DNA of 64,000 nucleotides, taken from contig CM067312.1 of the NCBI GenBank assembly GCA_034231615.1, forward strand, positions 7,489,747-7,553,746, given 5' to 3'. The notes beneath the pieces were generated by a model that worked only from the letters and a program-made list of their open reading frames with translations, was not told the origin of the DNA and searched no databases. Positions 41,966 through 53,639 of this stretch are shown piece by piece (within the stretch, counting starts at the first letter, position 1; the number at the start of each line of letters is the position of its first letter). The DNA is from Meghimatium bilineatum. Taxonomy: Eukaryota > Mollusca > Gastropoda > Stylommatophora > Philomycidae. The translations under genes were made by a program, and so were the position numbers.

Positions 41966-42495
41966 AGCTCTAACTGAAGAGCTCTTATTTCTGCCTGTAT
42001 TCAACGCTGAAGGAACATCGATATAGTTAAGACTATAACAAAAAACAGTGCTTATTGTATGTTTTCTTGATTGTTCAGGAGTGCAAGGATTTCAGGATTT
42101 TTATATGCGGTGGAAATAAAGGCTACTTGCCGTAGCAGTTGCCACGACGTGTACAGGAAGCAATTGTTATCTCATCATTGGACTACTCCCAACTCCCCCC
42201 TTCCCCCAAATCAACAGTTGATGTACTGTGATAGCCTGGAAGCTAGAACGATATTGAAATACCATTTGATGCGCTATTTTGATTTAAAGAAATGCGTTCG
42301 TTCTAGGATAATAAATACGAAGGTTCGTGTAGTTGTCGCCGGAAAGCGTGAAGTACGCGGTGCTTCTGGTTTTACAGCAGAATTACGTTATTTTGTGCCT
42401 TCCAGCACAACCCATCCGTTTTCGGCCTTAAATAATTTTAACCTCCATTATTTAACATTATTCAACAAAGACCAGCAAACAAATGATATTCTTAC

Positions 42496-42651
42496 GCTGA
42501 ATATGTGCTGCATGTATGGATACTGCGAGAGAGCGTGGACACTGTGCTGCAAAGCACTGGGCACTGGCGGAAGATTACTGTTGCTGAACAGGCGTAATAA
42601 GGCAAGTTTGAGTTCTGACTGACTTTCAATGGTGTCTGGTATCTTGGGTAC
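42496..42651 (-). CDS. C2H2 zinc-finger protein, second recognised coding exon
   Basis: A 156-nt exon, exactly 52 codons, phase 0 at both ends. The acceptor is TTGTTTATTTCAG and the donor TTCAGC/GTAAGA. It encodes VPKIPDTIESQSELKLALLR, LFSNSNLPPVPSALQHSVHA and LSQYPYMQHIFS (residues about 525-576). No named domain is visible; the middle is likely helical. A 183-codon plus-strand open frame overlaps it, but that frame lacks an ATG start I can confirm and any domain. Confidence 0.78.
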
Positions 42652-42714
42652 CTGAAATAAACAATTGATTTTCTTCACACAATCTTACAAACTATGGTCG
42701 CATGTTCATAATTG

Positions 42715-42830
42715 TTTGTTGATTCTAGCAACTGAATATTGTAGTTCACATATTTATCTGTTGATTCCAGCAAGTGAATATTGTAGTTTACATATTTATT
42801 TGTTGACTCCAGTAAGTGAATATTGTAGTT
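42715..42830. repeat. ~42-bp repeat, about 2.7 copies
   Basis: Units of GAATATTGTAGTTCACATAT then TTATCTGTTGATTCCAGCAA. Confidence 0.8.
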
Positions 42831-43440
42831 GGAAAGGGTTCAAAGGGGATAGAGGATTGACTTCATTGTGCTTGAATTATCCGTATGTACTGTGTCCCTC
42901 TCAACAGACCTCGTGCCTAGAGTACTACTTATAGCACGTACACTGTAGCTTTAAGAGATAACGGTTCTTGTTTCCAATGAGTGTCTACCGTCAAGGGAAA
43001 TAATTACACAGGTAGGCACTAATTCCAAACCAGTTCCACAAGGGTTAAATATAAATATATTTAGGGTTAGGATTATTTATGTAATACACAACTAACCATA
43101 ACCCCAACACTAATAAAATGATTATTTAAATAAATTATTGATATATTTAGATTAAATAATTATAGAACACACTGGTAGGCACTGATTGGAAACAAGCACA
43201 CGTTGGTAGGCACTGATTGGAAACAAGCACACGTTGGTAGGCACTGATTGGAAACAAGCACACGTTGGTAGGCACTGATTGGAAACAAGCACACGTTGGT
43301 AGGCACTGATTGGAAACAAGAACAGAGGTAATCTCCAAGGATCTTCGTGAAAAAATCCACTTTATAAACAAGACGATACCAGCAAGATTCAAACCCACGA
43401 CCGCTTGAGCACAAAACGAGCGGCTCAGACATTACGCCAG
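42830..43440 (-). mobile_element. SINE type 2, expanded by an internal minisatellite
   Basis: Reading from 43440 downward on the minus strand: GGTATCTTCCTGGCGTAATG (A-box region), GTCGTGGGTTTGAATC (B-box), GTCTTGTTTATAAAGTGGAT, then the tandem array at 43165-43320. The tail near 42930 (TAGCTTTAAGAGATAACGG / AGCACGTAC) and the GGATAGAGGATTGACTTC segment match the reversed SINE at 58890-59115. Confidence 0.55.
43165..43320. repeat. 31-bp minisatellite, 5 copies
   Basis: Perfect or near-perfect units of ACACGTTGGTAGGCACTGAT plus TGGAAACAAGC. A related single sequence (ATAGCACGTACACTGTAGC ... TTCCAATGAGTGTCTACC) at about 42930-42990 may be the source. Confidence 0.92.
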
Positions 43441-43497
43441 GAAGATACCAAATATTACAGTTACTATCATTCATCAGATTTACTGGATGAGTTTAGT

Positions 43498-43600
43498 ATT
43501 TTTCTCAACTTTCATTTTCTCAACTTTCATTTTCTCAACTTTCATTTTCTCAACTTTCATTTTCTCAACTTTCATTTTCTCAACTTTCATTTTCTCAGGT
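43498..43600. repeat. 15-bp minisatellite, about 7 copies
   Basis: Perfect units of TTTTCTCAACTTTCA. Confidence 0.95.
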
Positions 43601-43612
43601 TCCACTGCGTAT

Positions 43613-44075
43613 ACAGTCATCCCTCAGTTATCGCGGTTAATAGGGACCAGAACCGACCGCGATAAGTGAAAACCGTGAAGTAGTGTCATCCTCTCATTTA
43701 ACACACGTACATTTGTTGTGTATGTATAATATCAATAAGTGTATATGAAACCATATAAGTGCATATGTTATCATTAGAACATTAAAGAATAGTTTCAAAC
43801 ATGTAAATAAAATATTAATAGTATAAATAAAATGCATAAAATAATGTATAAATAATATAAATATGATACGTGTGTGTGTAACATACGTAGATGTAACTAA
43901 AGTGTGTGTGTGTGTGTGTGTAACATAGATGTAACTAAAGTTCATTTTCGTCGTCTTCGTTCAACTCTCCTTCAGGATCGAGGCTATCATACGGGGCATT
44001 GGCTTTAGTCCGAATCATATTGGTATCGAGACTAACCTTTTCCCGACAGTCCGATATCCACCTCTGATAAGGCAC
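43613..44075 (-). pseudogene. Decayed Tigger/pogo-like DNA transposon remnant
   Basis: At 43613 the sequence ACAGTCATCCCTCAGTTATC then GCGGTTAATAGGGACC resembles a Tigger-type terminal inverted repeat, next to a TA. On the minus strand at about 44070-43940 a short frame reads VPYQRWISDCREKVSLDTNM then IRTKANAPYDSL, similar to the CENP-B-like helix-turn-helix of these transposases (LD..MI..KA..LYD.L). The rest of the transposase and the other terminus are missing. Confidence 0.45.
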
Positions 44076-44539
44076 ACTGATAATTTTATTTTATCCACTT
44101 TAGTAACACTTTTACAACTTTCACAAAATGTATTTATTTTAATAAATGGGCTTGAACATTCATCATGCAGATTCTATTTTTAGAAAATATAATTTTCAAA
44201 TATAAACAGCATTCGTCATCTATATTTGATGAGGGCAGTGGATATAGCTGTGATAGTAGGGAGACAGGAATGTCATGTCCCCATCAAATCAATATTGAAT
44301 GTTTTCTCTAGTATAAAAATGTTTGCTGAATATGTCAGGTAAATTAGGTTCAGGTGTGCATAATATGTAAACATAAAGTTAAGGTAACTTGTATATTTTA
44401 ATGTTTCTGTTGGCGGGGTACCCACATCACTATCTTGTGCGGTTTGGATGGGAAGGAGTTTATTTAGTCAAAAATTGAGTGAACAAGTAAGCTAAGATTG
44501 TAGCAATACTGAATATTTCATTTTAGAAAACTACAGTGC

Positions 44540-45200
44540 TGTAGATTTTCTGATGATGTTCGTCACGTATTCTTGTTTTGTCTCCTCTCTTAGTATGTCG
44601 TTTGATTTGAAGTCTTTCCAATTATTATTTGTGATTTTTCTGAGGCATCTATTCTCGAAGGCAACTAACTTCTTATCCATTATTGCGGTAGATTACCAGC
44701 TTTCATATCCGTATGTCAATGATGGAATCACACTTGCATTGAATAGTTGCAGTTTGATGTGTACTTGCGATCTTCGATCTCCAGATGTTTGAGTTTGTTA
44801 AAGGCGTTGGAGGCGAGAGCGATTCGAGTCTTGATTTCTGAGTTGGTATCCTCGTCTGCTGTTATCTTGCTTCCCAAATATACGAAATTTGAAACGTGTC
44901 TAGTATATTATCATCTAGTTTAATTGATTCTATCAGGCCGGTAAAGCTCATTATTTTTGTTTTATGTGTGTTTATTTGAAGGCCTATCTGTTGTGCAAAT
45001 ATTTTGAGTCTTTCTGTTTTTTCTTGGAGATCTTGGTGTGTTGAACTCAGGAGAGCAATATCATCTGCGAAGGTTAGATCTTCCAGGGTCTTACTGTTTG
45101 CTCATTTGATTCCTAGCTGTTTTTGGTCTGTGCCTTTTCTCATCACCCAGTCAATCGCGATGCAAAACAGTACTGGGGACACTATTCAAGCCACTAGATA
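44540..45200 (-). pseudogene. LINE reverse transcriptase fragment (FADDIALLS type)
   Basis: Minus strand: VSPVLFCIAIDWVMRKGTDQ, LEDLTFADDIALLSSTHQDL, LKIFAQQIGLQINTHKTKIM, then ITADEDTNSEIKTRIALASN and FNKLKHLEIEDRKYTSN. These are the catalytic box, the KTK segment and the thumb region of another LINE type. It is out of frame in places. Located in the first recognised intron of the zinc-finger gene. Confidence 0.8.
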
Positions 45201-45256
45201 ACTAACTACAAATAACAGCGATACGGTAAAACTTATAATGTATGAGTGATGCTTAC

Positions 45257-46842
45257 CTGAAATTTCAAGTTGCGGTCACAGAATCTCTCCCTCTCCGGGC
45301 ACTCGTAAAACTCCACCAGGAGCTCGTTCATATCATTGTCTCCAAACAGCTCCGGTTTGTTTCGTTGTTTTGCGCTGTCACTTTCGCTATCACATGCATT
45401 CTCTTTAAATTTTTTAACAGATCTAGACTTTTTGTCTGGTCCCTCCATCTTACCCTTGCTTTTTACTAAAAACGAGATCGGCCGTGCTCCATTTGGAGGT
45501 ACTCCCATAACGATGCCTTTCACAAATTGTTCTTTAGGAGATTGAAATATTGTTGAACATTCTGAATGAATTTCTACTTTCACGTTTGTTAGATTTTGAA
45601 TGGTTGAGTTTTCCATTAATTTTAGATGCACGTCGTCGTTTTTCTTAGGCCTGCGAGATATACGCCTTCTTTTGGATTCACTTGGTCCTTCATTGTTGCT
45701 GCAATCTGTAGTGATGGCGTCTTGTGAGCTAGGTCTTGTGGACATGTTCAGCGGATATTCTTGAGGCAATGATAACATAGGTAGAGGATAACTTGGTCCT
45801 GCGGCTTGTAAGGTATTAGCATCAAACATGCCTAAAGAATGATGATGTCTGATGTTGCTGCTGAATGTGGGCACAATCTGAGATTGGTTGGAAGAAAAGA
45901 TGTTCTGAGGAGGTGTCAAAAAACTGGAGTAGACTGAACCAAGGGGAGATAAATTTGTTGTAGGGAGGTTAGAGGAGCGATGATTTGTTAAATTTAAGGG
46001 CGTGTCTAACTGAAGAGGCGATCCGATGCTTGTACCGGGATGTTGTAAGTTTCTCAACATTCCAAAATCATGTGAATTTCTAAGAAGTCCCAGGTCATAA
46101 GGGTTTCTAAGAAGACTCATGTCAGCGTGGGGTAGTATATTAGGATATTTAGGGAATGGAAATAAATCAAAGCCCTGAGGAGCTGTGCTAGCACTGCCTG
46201 TGGTATGAGGCGAGTTTAAGATTGATGGGTGCAGTATTGGGTATGTAGTAGGTGCTGCCAGGTTCATGTAAGGGTAGATGGGTGGTTGAGGAATGTTCAC
46301 TACATTCGTCTGAGGCCGAGGATTCAACACGGGATGCCATATTTGGGAAACTGGCGTGCTGGAAAATTGTGGTTTGTGCGTGAAGAGGCGATCTGGTGTG
46401 GAATGTAAACTTGTACCTCTAGCGGAATTTGAATTTGGAGACGCCAAAGTCGTAGGCAAGCTAGCCCCATGGGTTGAGAGGTCAACTGTAATATCAGCGT
46501 TGACGTCATGATCATTTTGTTTGTGTACTGTATCGTTGACACTAGAAGATATGTCAGAAACGACACCACTGTCAGCAGACAGGTAGGAGACGTGAGTCGG
46601 TGGTAGATCTCCAACAACGTCGATTTCCACGGAGGATGTACTGACATCAGCGTTATTGACATCCGGATCAATAGGAGTGACACGACCGTTAATATTCTCA
46701 CTGACAGGGCGTGATGCTGTATCCATCGACGATAGGGACAACACACGAGAAGATTTTGTTGCCGCCATAGCTGCATGTTCTTGTGATGATGCAGGCGATG
46801 GAGAACGAGGTTCCTCTTCTGTTTCCATTGTCCTTGATGTTT
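45257..46842 (-). CDS. C2H2 zinc-finger protein, large first recognised coding exon
   Basis: A 1586-nt exon between TATTTTTGCAG and TTTCAG/GTAAGC. The Met at 46828 gives 524 codons in phase 0; the frame stays open through the acceptor, so an earlier start on an upstream exon is possible. The N-terminus is acidic and Ser-rich (METEEEPRSPSPASSQEHAA). The middle is Pro/Asn/Leu-rich with three tandem nine-residue repeats at 239-265 (LLRNPYDLG, LLRNSHDFG, MLRNLQHPG). PLNLT (277-281) and PLNMS (359-363) resemble CtBP-binding PxDLS motifs. SKRRRISRRPKK (385-396) looks like a nuclear localisation signal. The end (ELLVEFYECPERERFCDRN) is more conserved-looking. With the fingers downstream this suggests a DNA-binding transcriptional repressor; the orthologue is not recognised. 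Confidence 0.85.
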
Positions 46843-46904
46843 CTGCAAAAATATAAGTTAACTTGCAATAAAATGGTATGTTAAAATACAAACACAGACA
46901 AGAA

Positions 46905-47375
46905 AACTTTTGATCTTTAGTAGAATAAAAGGGGAAACATTTGATCTTTAGTATGAAAGGGGAAACATTTGATCTTTAGTATGAAAGGGGAATCATTTGA
47001 TCTTTAGTATGAAAGGGGAATCATTTGATCTTTAGTATGAAAGGGGAAAGATTTGATCTTTAGTATGAAAGAGAAACATTTGATCTTTAGTATGAAAGGG
47101 GAAACATGTGGTCTTTATTATGAAAGGGGAACCATTTGATCTTTAGTATGAAAGGGGAAACATTTGGTCTTTAGTATGAAAGAGAAACATTTGATCTTTA
47201 GTATGAAAGGGGAAACATTTGATCTTTAGTATGAAAGGGGAAACATTTGGTCTTTAGTATGAAAGGGGAAACATTTGATCTTTAGTATGAAAGGGGAAAC
47301 ATTTGATCTTTAGTATGAAAGGGGAAACATTTGGTCTTTAGTATGAAAGGGGAAACATTTGGTCTGTGCTTCCTA
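46905..47375. repeat. 28-bp minisatellite, about 17 copies
   Basis: Units of GGGGAAACATTTGATCTTTA plus GTATGAAA, with ATTTGGTC and AGAGAAAC variants. It begins about 60 bp upstream of the acceptor of the large zinc-finger exon. Confidence 0.93.
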
Positions 47376-48060
47376 GGTGATGATTATCTCCTTGGATATT
47401 TTATCAGGAGCTGGTGCTTTTCTTGGCTGTAGTTTCTTTAGTGCAACCTGGAGTTATTGAATGGTGAAGTTTTCATTAAATAGTGCAGTGTTTGCTGGTT
47501 TTGATCTTTTAGATTTTACAATCTTGCCAATTGTATTATTTAGTACTTTCTTGTGGGATGTTTTGCCGATGCTTGAAAGTATTTGTTGAAACTATTTCCT
47601 TTGTCTTGTGTCTTCCACTAGTACCTTGTTTGTAGTCCGCAGTGGTTTTGGGTTTGTGTGTTTATTTTTCCCTGATAGGTTCTTTAATAACTTCCAGGCC
47701 CTCCTGTCATCAGAACAAAGGCTGAGCTTAGTACAAACGTGTGACCATTTTATGTTTGTTTTTACATTTTTGTGTGTTTCTAGTTGGATCAGTGCACTTT
47801 TGTTATATTCTGCTCAATTTGCATGTGTAGGCAACTTCTCTTCTCTGTTCTTCAAGTTTCATTGTCCGAATGGGCTATAGCACCATTTCCCAACGTGTAC
47901 GATGTTGCTTTGTCTTGGATCTTCCCAGACTCCCATCTATGGGTAGTGGATCTGAGGCGCTCTTCATCACACTCCATTCTCCGCTACTACAGTCTGCCAG
48001 TACACAAGACTTGTGCCATGCCTGTCAAATTTAGAAAGGCATATAAGACCGCCACATTCT
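47376..48060 (-). pseudogene. LINE fragment, linker before reverse transcriptase
   Basis: Minus strand: SSDDRRAWKLLKNLSGKNKH, KVLVEDTRQRK, FNENFTIQ, and LQVALKKLQPRKAPAPDKIS. The last is the (E)L..A...L...KAPGPD.I motif that opens LINE reverse transcriptase regions. The part above 47880 is less certain. Confidence 0.65.
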
Positions 48061-48064
48061 GAAT

Positions 48065-48888
48065 CGGATGGTTTCACCTCAGATTTCCGCTTTCTTCAGT
48101 TTGTTTCTGGGTGTCAGTTCGACATACATCAAACCAATAAGAACTTGACAGTCCGGATCACGTGACCCAGGTTCTAAGACGGAGAGCAATGCCACAAGTT
48201 GAACAGTTCTCTACTAGGGGTGGGTGATCAAATCAACAAAAGGACTACAACATAAAAACATAACTGTAAAGATAGAATACTGGTAAGCTTTCACCCAGAA
48301 AAAGTCTTACTATACAGACTATCTAAAAATATAATTTTGCATGGTGGTTGGTCTGGTGGCTGCCACCCGACCTTTCATATGCTGGTAGAGGATCTGGTCA
48401 GTCATAGTTTCCAGCCTCTGGTGGTTAGAATAAGCCCCATTTCCACGACAAGGGGCTGACCTCGAATGTAGATTACAACCTCAGTTAGTGTGGCTCATTT
48501 AGTTTAACCACAGATGCTATTTATATCTGTTATATATTAGGTATAGTCATAAAAAAAAATGTGGTAGCCCATGCTATGACAAAAGTATTACCGTTAATGG
48601 TAAATAACCGACAAATAAAAATACAAATGGTTACATCCCTTGCTATATTAGTCTTGTCTGTGATAATGTATAATACACCTCTTAAGGTGAGATAAGTTTC
48701 TTTCAACAAATCATATAAATCTACACATAGATAACATAAATCTACACATAGATCACATAAAAGTACACATAAATCTACACATAAGAACTCAACAAAAGCT
48801 TTCTCAATCACAACATGAATATCAACACAGAAAAAAACCCGTCTAGAAGGCAGAAAACAATACAATTAACAAAGATAAAGATCAATTA
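48065..48888. other. No supported gene; short ~21-bp repeat
   Basis: ATAAATCTACACATAGATCAC recurs about four times at 48712-48782. Minus-strand frames there (CVDLCVLLCDLCVDL) are by-products of the repeat. Confidence 0.5.
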
Positions 48889-48889
48889 C

Positions 48890-49440
48890 TGAAATAACTG
48901 TAGGTATTTAAATATCTTGGGAGCATTTTTTACAGACGACGGAAGTTGGACAGAGAGCTCGTGACAAGAATTCAAAAGGCCAAATACGTAAATGATGAAA
49001 TTATGCACCAATTTTGAAACAAACAAATCTATCCCCATGAAAACGAAAAGTCAAATCAAATTCAATATTCATCCCAACATTGTGTTATCAAAATCAAACA
49101 TGGATAATAACTAAAGAACAAGAGAAAAAGCTTACGTGTGAAATGAGATGTGTGAGAAAAACATCAAACAAAAGAGACCATGTGAGAAATGAGTTTACAA
49201 GAATTTTTGGAACAAAATCTGTCGTTAAAAATATTGAAAAACAGATTTAAATGGTTCGGCAACCAAATGAGGATGAAACCTTATTGGCCAGCGGCAAGAG
49301 CATACAACCTAGAAAATAGAAATAGCAAGATACAGAGGAAGACCAAGAAAAAAGTGGATTGAAGGAGTTACCAACATTCTGACACGGAACATTATTACTG
49401 TATACCAACGACCAAACGTGCCATAGCCTGAAAACCGATC
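48890..49440 (+). pseudogene. LINE C-terminal fragment
   Basis: Plus strand: FKYLGSIFTDDGSWTE, VTRIQKAKYVNDEIM, then after stops KRDHVRNEFTRIFGTKSVVK and GRPRKKWIEGVTNIL. This is the thumb and C-terminal region (YLGS.......I..RI..A ... RGRP...W). Several stops. Confidence 0.65.
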
Positions 49441-49794
49441 GTCATTTAATCCGGCTACACCTCAGAACATGGTTTATTTCAACCGTGGATGTTGTTAGTC
49501 CAATTTTTGTTATAGTTAAATTTTTGTTATATCAGCTTTAAGGCCATAAAAAATAGTGCAGATCGCGGTTCTGGTAATCCTTCCCTGCCTTTGCTTTTAA
49601 GGAGTCGTAGAATTGAATGACTATCGCGTTTTTTTGCACGTTTGATATGCATAAATATTGCGACGTCTCAGAATGTTGATAACTCCTAACATCCAAATTT
49701 TCCTTGGTCTTTCTCTTATTGTTGCCATTTTTGTCTTGTATGCTCTTGCTGCTGACCAGTATGAGTTCATTCTCATTATGGGCTAAAATGACAC

Positions 49795-50010
49795 CAATCA
49801 TCACTCAAATGACGTCCAAAAATGACACCAATCATCACTAAAATGACACAAATCATCACTCAAATGACACCAATCATCACTAAAATGACACCAATCATCA
49901 CTAAAATGACACCAATCATCACTAAAATAAATAACGTCCAGAAATGACACCAATCATCACTAAAATAACGTCCAAAGATGACACCAATCATCACTAAAAT
50001 AACGTTTCAT
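49795..50010. repeat. 21-bp minisatellite, about 9 copies
   Basis: Units of AATGACACCAATCATCACTAA, three times interrupted by AATAACGTCCAAA. Confidence 0.9.
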
Positions 50011-50097
50011 ATTCAGTAGTGGCTAACATCATCGTTTATATTTTTTTTTCTTTTCTCTCAACGTTAGATAAGATCTCTGATGTTAACACTGCTATAG

Positions 50098-50450
50098 AGC
50101 TGTTCATACATTACGTCAAAAATTAGGGGGAGAAGAGATATGAGAATGTTAGACACTTGTTGACAATGGAAGGGAGAAGAAATCTGAGAATGTTAGACAC
50201 TTGTTGACAATGGAAGGGAATAGGGAATATAAAAAGTAACTTCAATAATACTGTTTTTATACGGCAATTAAATTGGTTGAATGTGAAATATATTTCGAAA
50301 AATATGAACCCAATTTTCTTTTTGTAATTGAACTTACTGCAAAATTATTTTTTTTTAGATGGTGTGGAATTCACAGGGATTCGTGAATTCTTGACAGTTT
50401 GTTAGCAATGGTGGGGGGGGGGGTGTAAACAATTATGGGCAGCTCCTAAC
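50098..50450. mobile_element. MITE, GTCCATAA family, diverged
   Basis: The left end AGCTGTTCATACATTACGTC and the right end TAAACAATTATGGGCAGCTC are imperfect inverses. The interior contains TTGACAATGGAAGGG twice (about 50159 and 50208) and a run of G at 50413-50422, as in the copies at 3446 and 21335. Confidence 0.5.
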
Positions 50451-50882
50451 CAACACGAATTTGAAAATGTGAACACAGACGAAAAGGGTATATTTCTAAA
50501 GAGAGAGGGGGGGGGCTGAGCACATTTAACATCCACCCCAATCTACGGTCCTGGTAGTAGCCAATCACATAACGGTCATTATTGAGAAGCGCTCCTATAA
50601 TAATATATTTAATTATATTCATGAATCCAAACGTCGTTCCTGTTGTCAAGTGACGTTAGTGGTACTGTTGAATGGTGTCTGGATCTGCTACCGTCTTCCA
50701 CATGGCGGATATAGCATCCAGAGATTTCGTTCCTGTTACATCAAGTATTTAATCACACACTGTAAAGTACGCCCCTGCATGAAGTCATGTGACCTAGGGA
50801 GTCCCCCCCCCCCCCACGTAGGGGGACTGACGCCTGATCAGCGAAGTTTTCTCACACATAATATAACATGCATAATATAATG

Positions 50883-51045
50883 ATTATCTTCTTCTTCAGC
50901 GTTCATTCTCAAACTCCCGCTGAAACTTGTAGCAGGATTATTGTCCAACTAGATTTCCAGCAGGATGAGTCCAGAGAATGGAAATGCGTTGTGCCGCCGT
51001 TTTATTTGCGCCAATGGCCCGACTCATCCGTCTTTGGCGGCGATT
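50883..51045 (-). mobile_element. Family A interspersed repeat
   Basis: Reverse copy with TTCTTCTTCAGCGTTCATTC, CAAACTCCCGCTG, CTAGATTTCCAGCAGGATGA, CCAGAGAATGGAAATGCG, GCGCCAATGGCCCGACTCAT, CCGTCTTTGG. Among the least diverged A copies. The DNA 50455-50880 before it shows no exon. Confidence 0.8.
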
Positions 51046-51380
51046 ATTATCAAGCTCGTAGATATGAAGGTTGGGGGATATTGGGGAAGAAAGCACCCCC
51101 AAAAAAAATACGCAGAAATACGAAATAAATAATAAACATGTAATTAGGAAATAAGAATATAGAAATAAATGAAAAGATAGCAGTTGGGATTTGAAACAGA
51201 AAGGTTCCGCTGAAACCGCTTCGCCTAGCAACTTGAGTCAATGTTAAACATGCTGACGAAAGTTGTGAGACAAATCAATATTTACTGAATGGATCTGGTT
51301 CAAACCTGTCTGCTACGTGCGAAGTAATGTAAAAATAAAAAATGTTAGATATACTAAAATCCATTACTTTATCCTGGTCG

Positions 51381-51560
51381 ATCATCATGATGTGCCGTCT
51401 CCGGAACGAAATTTGTCTGCAGCGGTCTCCAACATTCTATCTCTTGCCTTGGCGGTGCGCTCTGCTAGACCGTATCCCATCCATTTCGTGATGTTTTTTT
51501 TCAACTGCGTACCTCTTGATCGCTTCCCCTTAACTCTACCAGTGTCTTCAACTGTTACGA
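51381..51560 (-). pseudogene. GDGT-tail LINE, C-terminal end
   Basis: Minus strand: VKGKRSRGTQLKKNITKWMG, YGLAERTAKARDRMLETAA, FRSGDGTS, followed on that strand by a short ATGATGAT tail. A short, slightly frameshifted copy. Confidence 0.7.
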
Positions 51561-51914
51561 GTTTTAACATCATTAATGGCATGACATTTGTGATCCAATA
51601 CATTGACATGGCACGGTTGTCTCAATAATCTGACACGGCACGGTTGTCTTAACTGACATGGCATCTTGTGCGCATTTACATTGCCGTAGGTGTTGAAATG
51701 TACGTCCTAATAAAACCATTACAGGAGTACAGATCATTTGAGATAAATGTGAACAAGCTATGTACGTGAATATGACTCCCTTATATCTATTACACGAGGC
51801 GAATGAAGTTGTCTACACAAATAAGCCAAAACTATTAGATACATACAACAAACGTGTTAGAAGTATGTAAATACATGTTTACATACACTTTCTCCAAAAC
51901 GCAATAGTACTTCA

Positions 51915-52172
51915 GGCTGAAATATGTGACCAACTTCAAACTGAAATATGTGACCAACTTCAAACTGAAATATGTGACCAACTTCAAACTGAAATATGTG
52001 ACCAACTTCAAACTGAAATATGTGACCAACTTCAAACTGAAATATGTGAACAACTTCAGACTGAAATATGTGAACAACTTCAGACTGAAATATGTGAACA
52101 ACTTCAGACTGAAATATGTGAACAACTTCAAACTGAAATATGTGAACAACTTCAGACTGAAATATGCTAATA
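51915..52172. repeat. 24-bp minisatellite, 11 copies
   Basis: TGAAATATGTGACCAACTTC plus AAAC or AGAC. Units of the GACC type fill the left half and the GAAC type the right half, an ordered change that suggests expansion from two founder units. Confidence 0.93.
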
Positions 52173-52259
52173 TTCTATTAATCTATATTATCTTTCATTT
52201 CTTGTTATATTTCTTCTTCAACCGCATTTTCGTGCCCTCTCTTTTAATTGGATAAGAAC

Positions 52260-52465
52260 ATAGTTGCAATTGAGAAAATAAAGACAAAAATAGATATAAA
52301 ACTGGTTTCAGGTGAGAAATTAAGATAATGGAAAAGAAAATGGTTGCAGGTGAGAAATTAAGATAAAATGGAAAGGGAAATGGTTTCAGGTGAGAAATTA
52401 AGATGGAGTATAGGAAAATGGTTGCAGGTGAGAAATTAAAACTTTCAGAAGGTGGATAAGAAAAT
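52260..52465. repeat. Imperfect ~45-bp repeat
   Basis: GCAGGTGAGAAATTAAGAT with AATGGAAAGGAAATGG recurs four to five times with indels. Confidence 0.7.
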
Positions 52466-52892
52466 AATTGCAGACGCACGAAAGAAAATTAAATGTACAA
52501 CTTGACCAAGCTTTAATTAACTAAATGTATAATGGATAATAAACGCAGATTTATGGAAACATAGAATTGTATGTTGTCAGTTTACAGGATTTGCTCAGGG
52601 TTACCACTGCATCGGGCCTCATGTTGATGGTGAAAACTATTTTTCGTGTTGTCAAATTCTAACGCTATTTTTGTACTGGTTTTCAATATTACTTGCATAC
52701 AGAATTAAAAAAATAGAATTCGCAGCGTGAATAAAAGACATGTAAATACAGAGAGATGGAATTTAAAAAAAATATACGTCAAACATTGAGGACACAGTAC
52801 AAATGTATAATTCACTGATTAATGTTGGCTACATGTTTTAACACTCCAATGGCATCGAAAAAGGAAAAGTTTGTTAAAATATATCAGTATCA

Positions 52893-53205
52893 GGGAAAAG
52901 TGTACAGTAAATCGATCCAGTAATTATTATAGGGAAAAGTGTACAGTAAATCGATCCAGTAATTATTATAGGGAAAAGTGTACAGTAAATCGATCCAGTA
53001 ATTATTATAGGGAAAAGTGTACAGTAAATCGATCCAGTAATTATTATAGGGAAAAGTGTACAGTAAATCGATCCAGTAATTATTATAGGGAAAAGTGTAC
53101 AGTAAATCGATCCAGTAATTATTATAGGGAAAAGTGTACAGTAAATCAATTCAATAATTATTATAGGGAAAAGTGTACAGTAAATCGATCCAACAATTAT
53201 TGCCG
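52893..53205. repeat. 39-bp minisatellite, 8 copies
   Basis: Near-perfect units of GGGAAAAGTGTACAGTAAAT then CGATCCAGTAATTATTATA. Unit length divisible by three leaves frames open on both strands; no gene is inferred. Confidence 0.94.
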
Positions 53206-53292
53206 TAATTCAACTTCCAAGTGCAATATGTTAAAACGTTAATTTGTTAAATTTAATTTATTATATATTATTATATACCTAATTTGACTTAC

Positions 53293-53560
53293 CAGAATGA
53301 AGTTTTGTCCTGATACGCAACTAGTTGATGATAGATGAAATAATCCCACAGAGTGACAACTTCAAAACTATAAAATGAACTAGAATCTCCCAAACTGTAA
53401 ATCTCACAAGTCCTTTTGGTGAAGAAACAATATAAGGTCAATCGCAATAAACACGATATGCAAGTCTGACCATCCAGAAGTCTGAATAAACTCGGAATGA
53501 ATGTATCTGACCAGCTTCAAATTATCCAATTACTTATCTACCAAATATCAAATAGACAAA
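53293..53560 (-). other. Possible 5' untranslated exon of the zinc-finger gene
   Basis: On the minus strand a strong donor CTTCATTCTG/GTAAGT lies at 53293/53292 in repeat-free DNA. It points toward the acceptor at 46843 that precedes the zinc-finger protein Met by only 14 bases. No other gene in this strand needs a 5' exon here. The exon's upstream limit is unknown; 53560 is a guess. Evidence is the donor, position and upstream promoter-like motifs only. Confidence 0.3.
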
Positions 53561-53639
53561 TTTCAATGGTCAGCGAATTAAATCTAGTATTTAATATTTA
53601 CTTTTTTTTAATAGTGTAGACAAACTTACTGGTCACTTG

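Noticed and set aside
42071..42622. 183-codon plus-strand open frame
   Set aside because: Its 3' third is the antisense of a well-supported minus-strand exon (42496-42651), it has no recognisable domain, and no convincing ATG start context.
52871..53242. 123-codon open frame with repeated REKCTVNRSSNYY
   Set aside because: By-product of the 39-bp minisatellite; the opposite strand is equally open.
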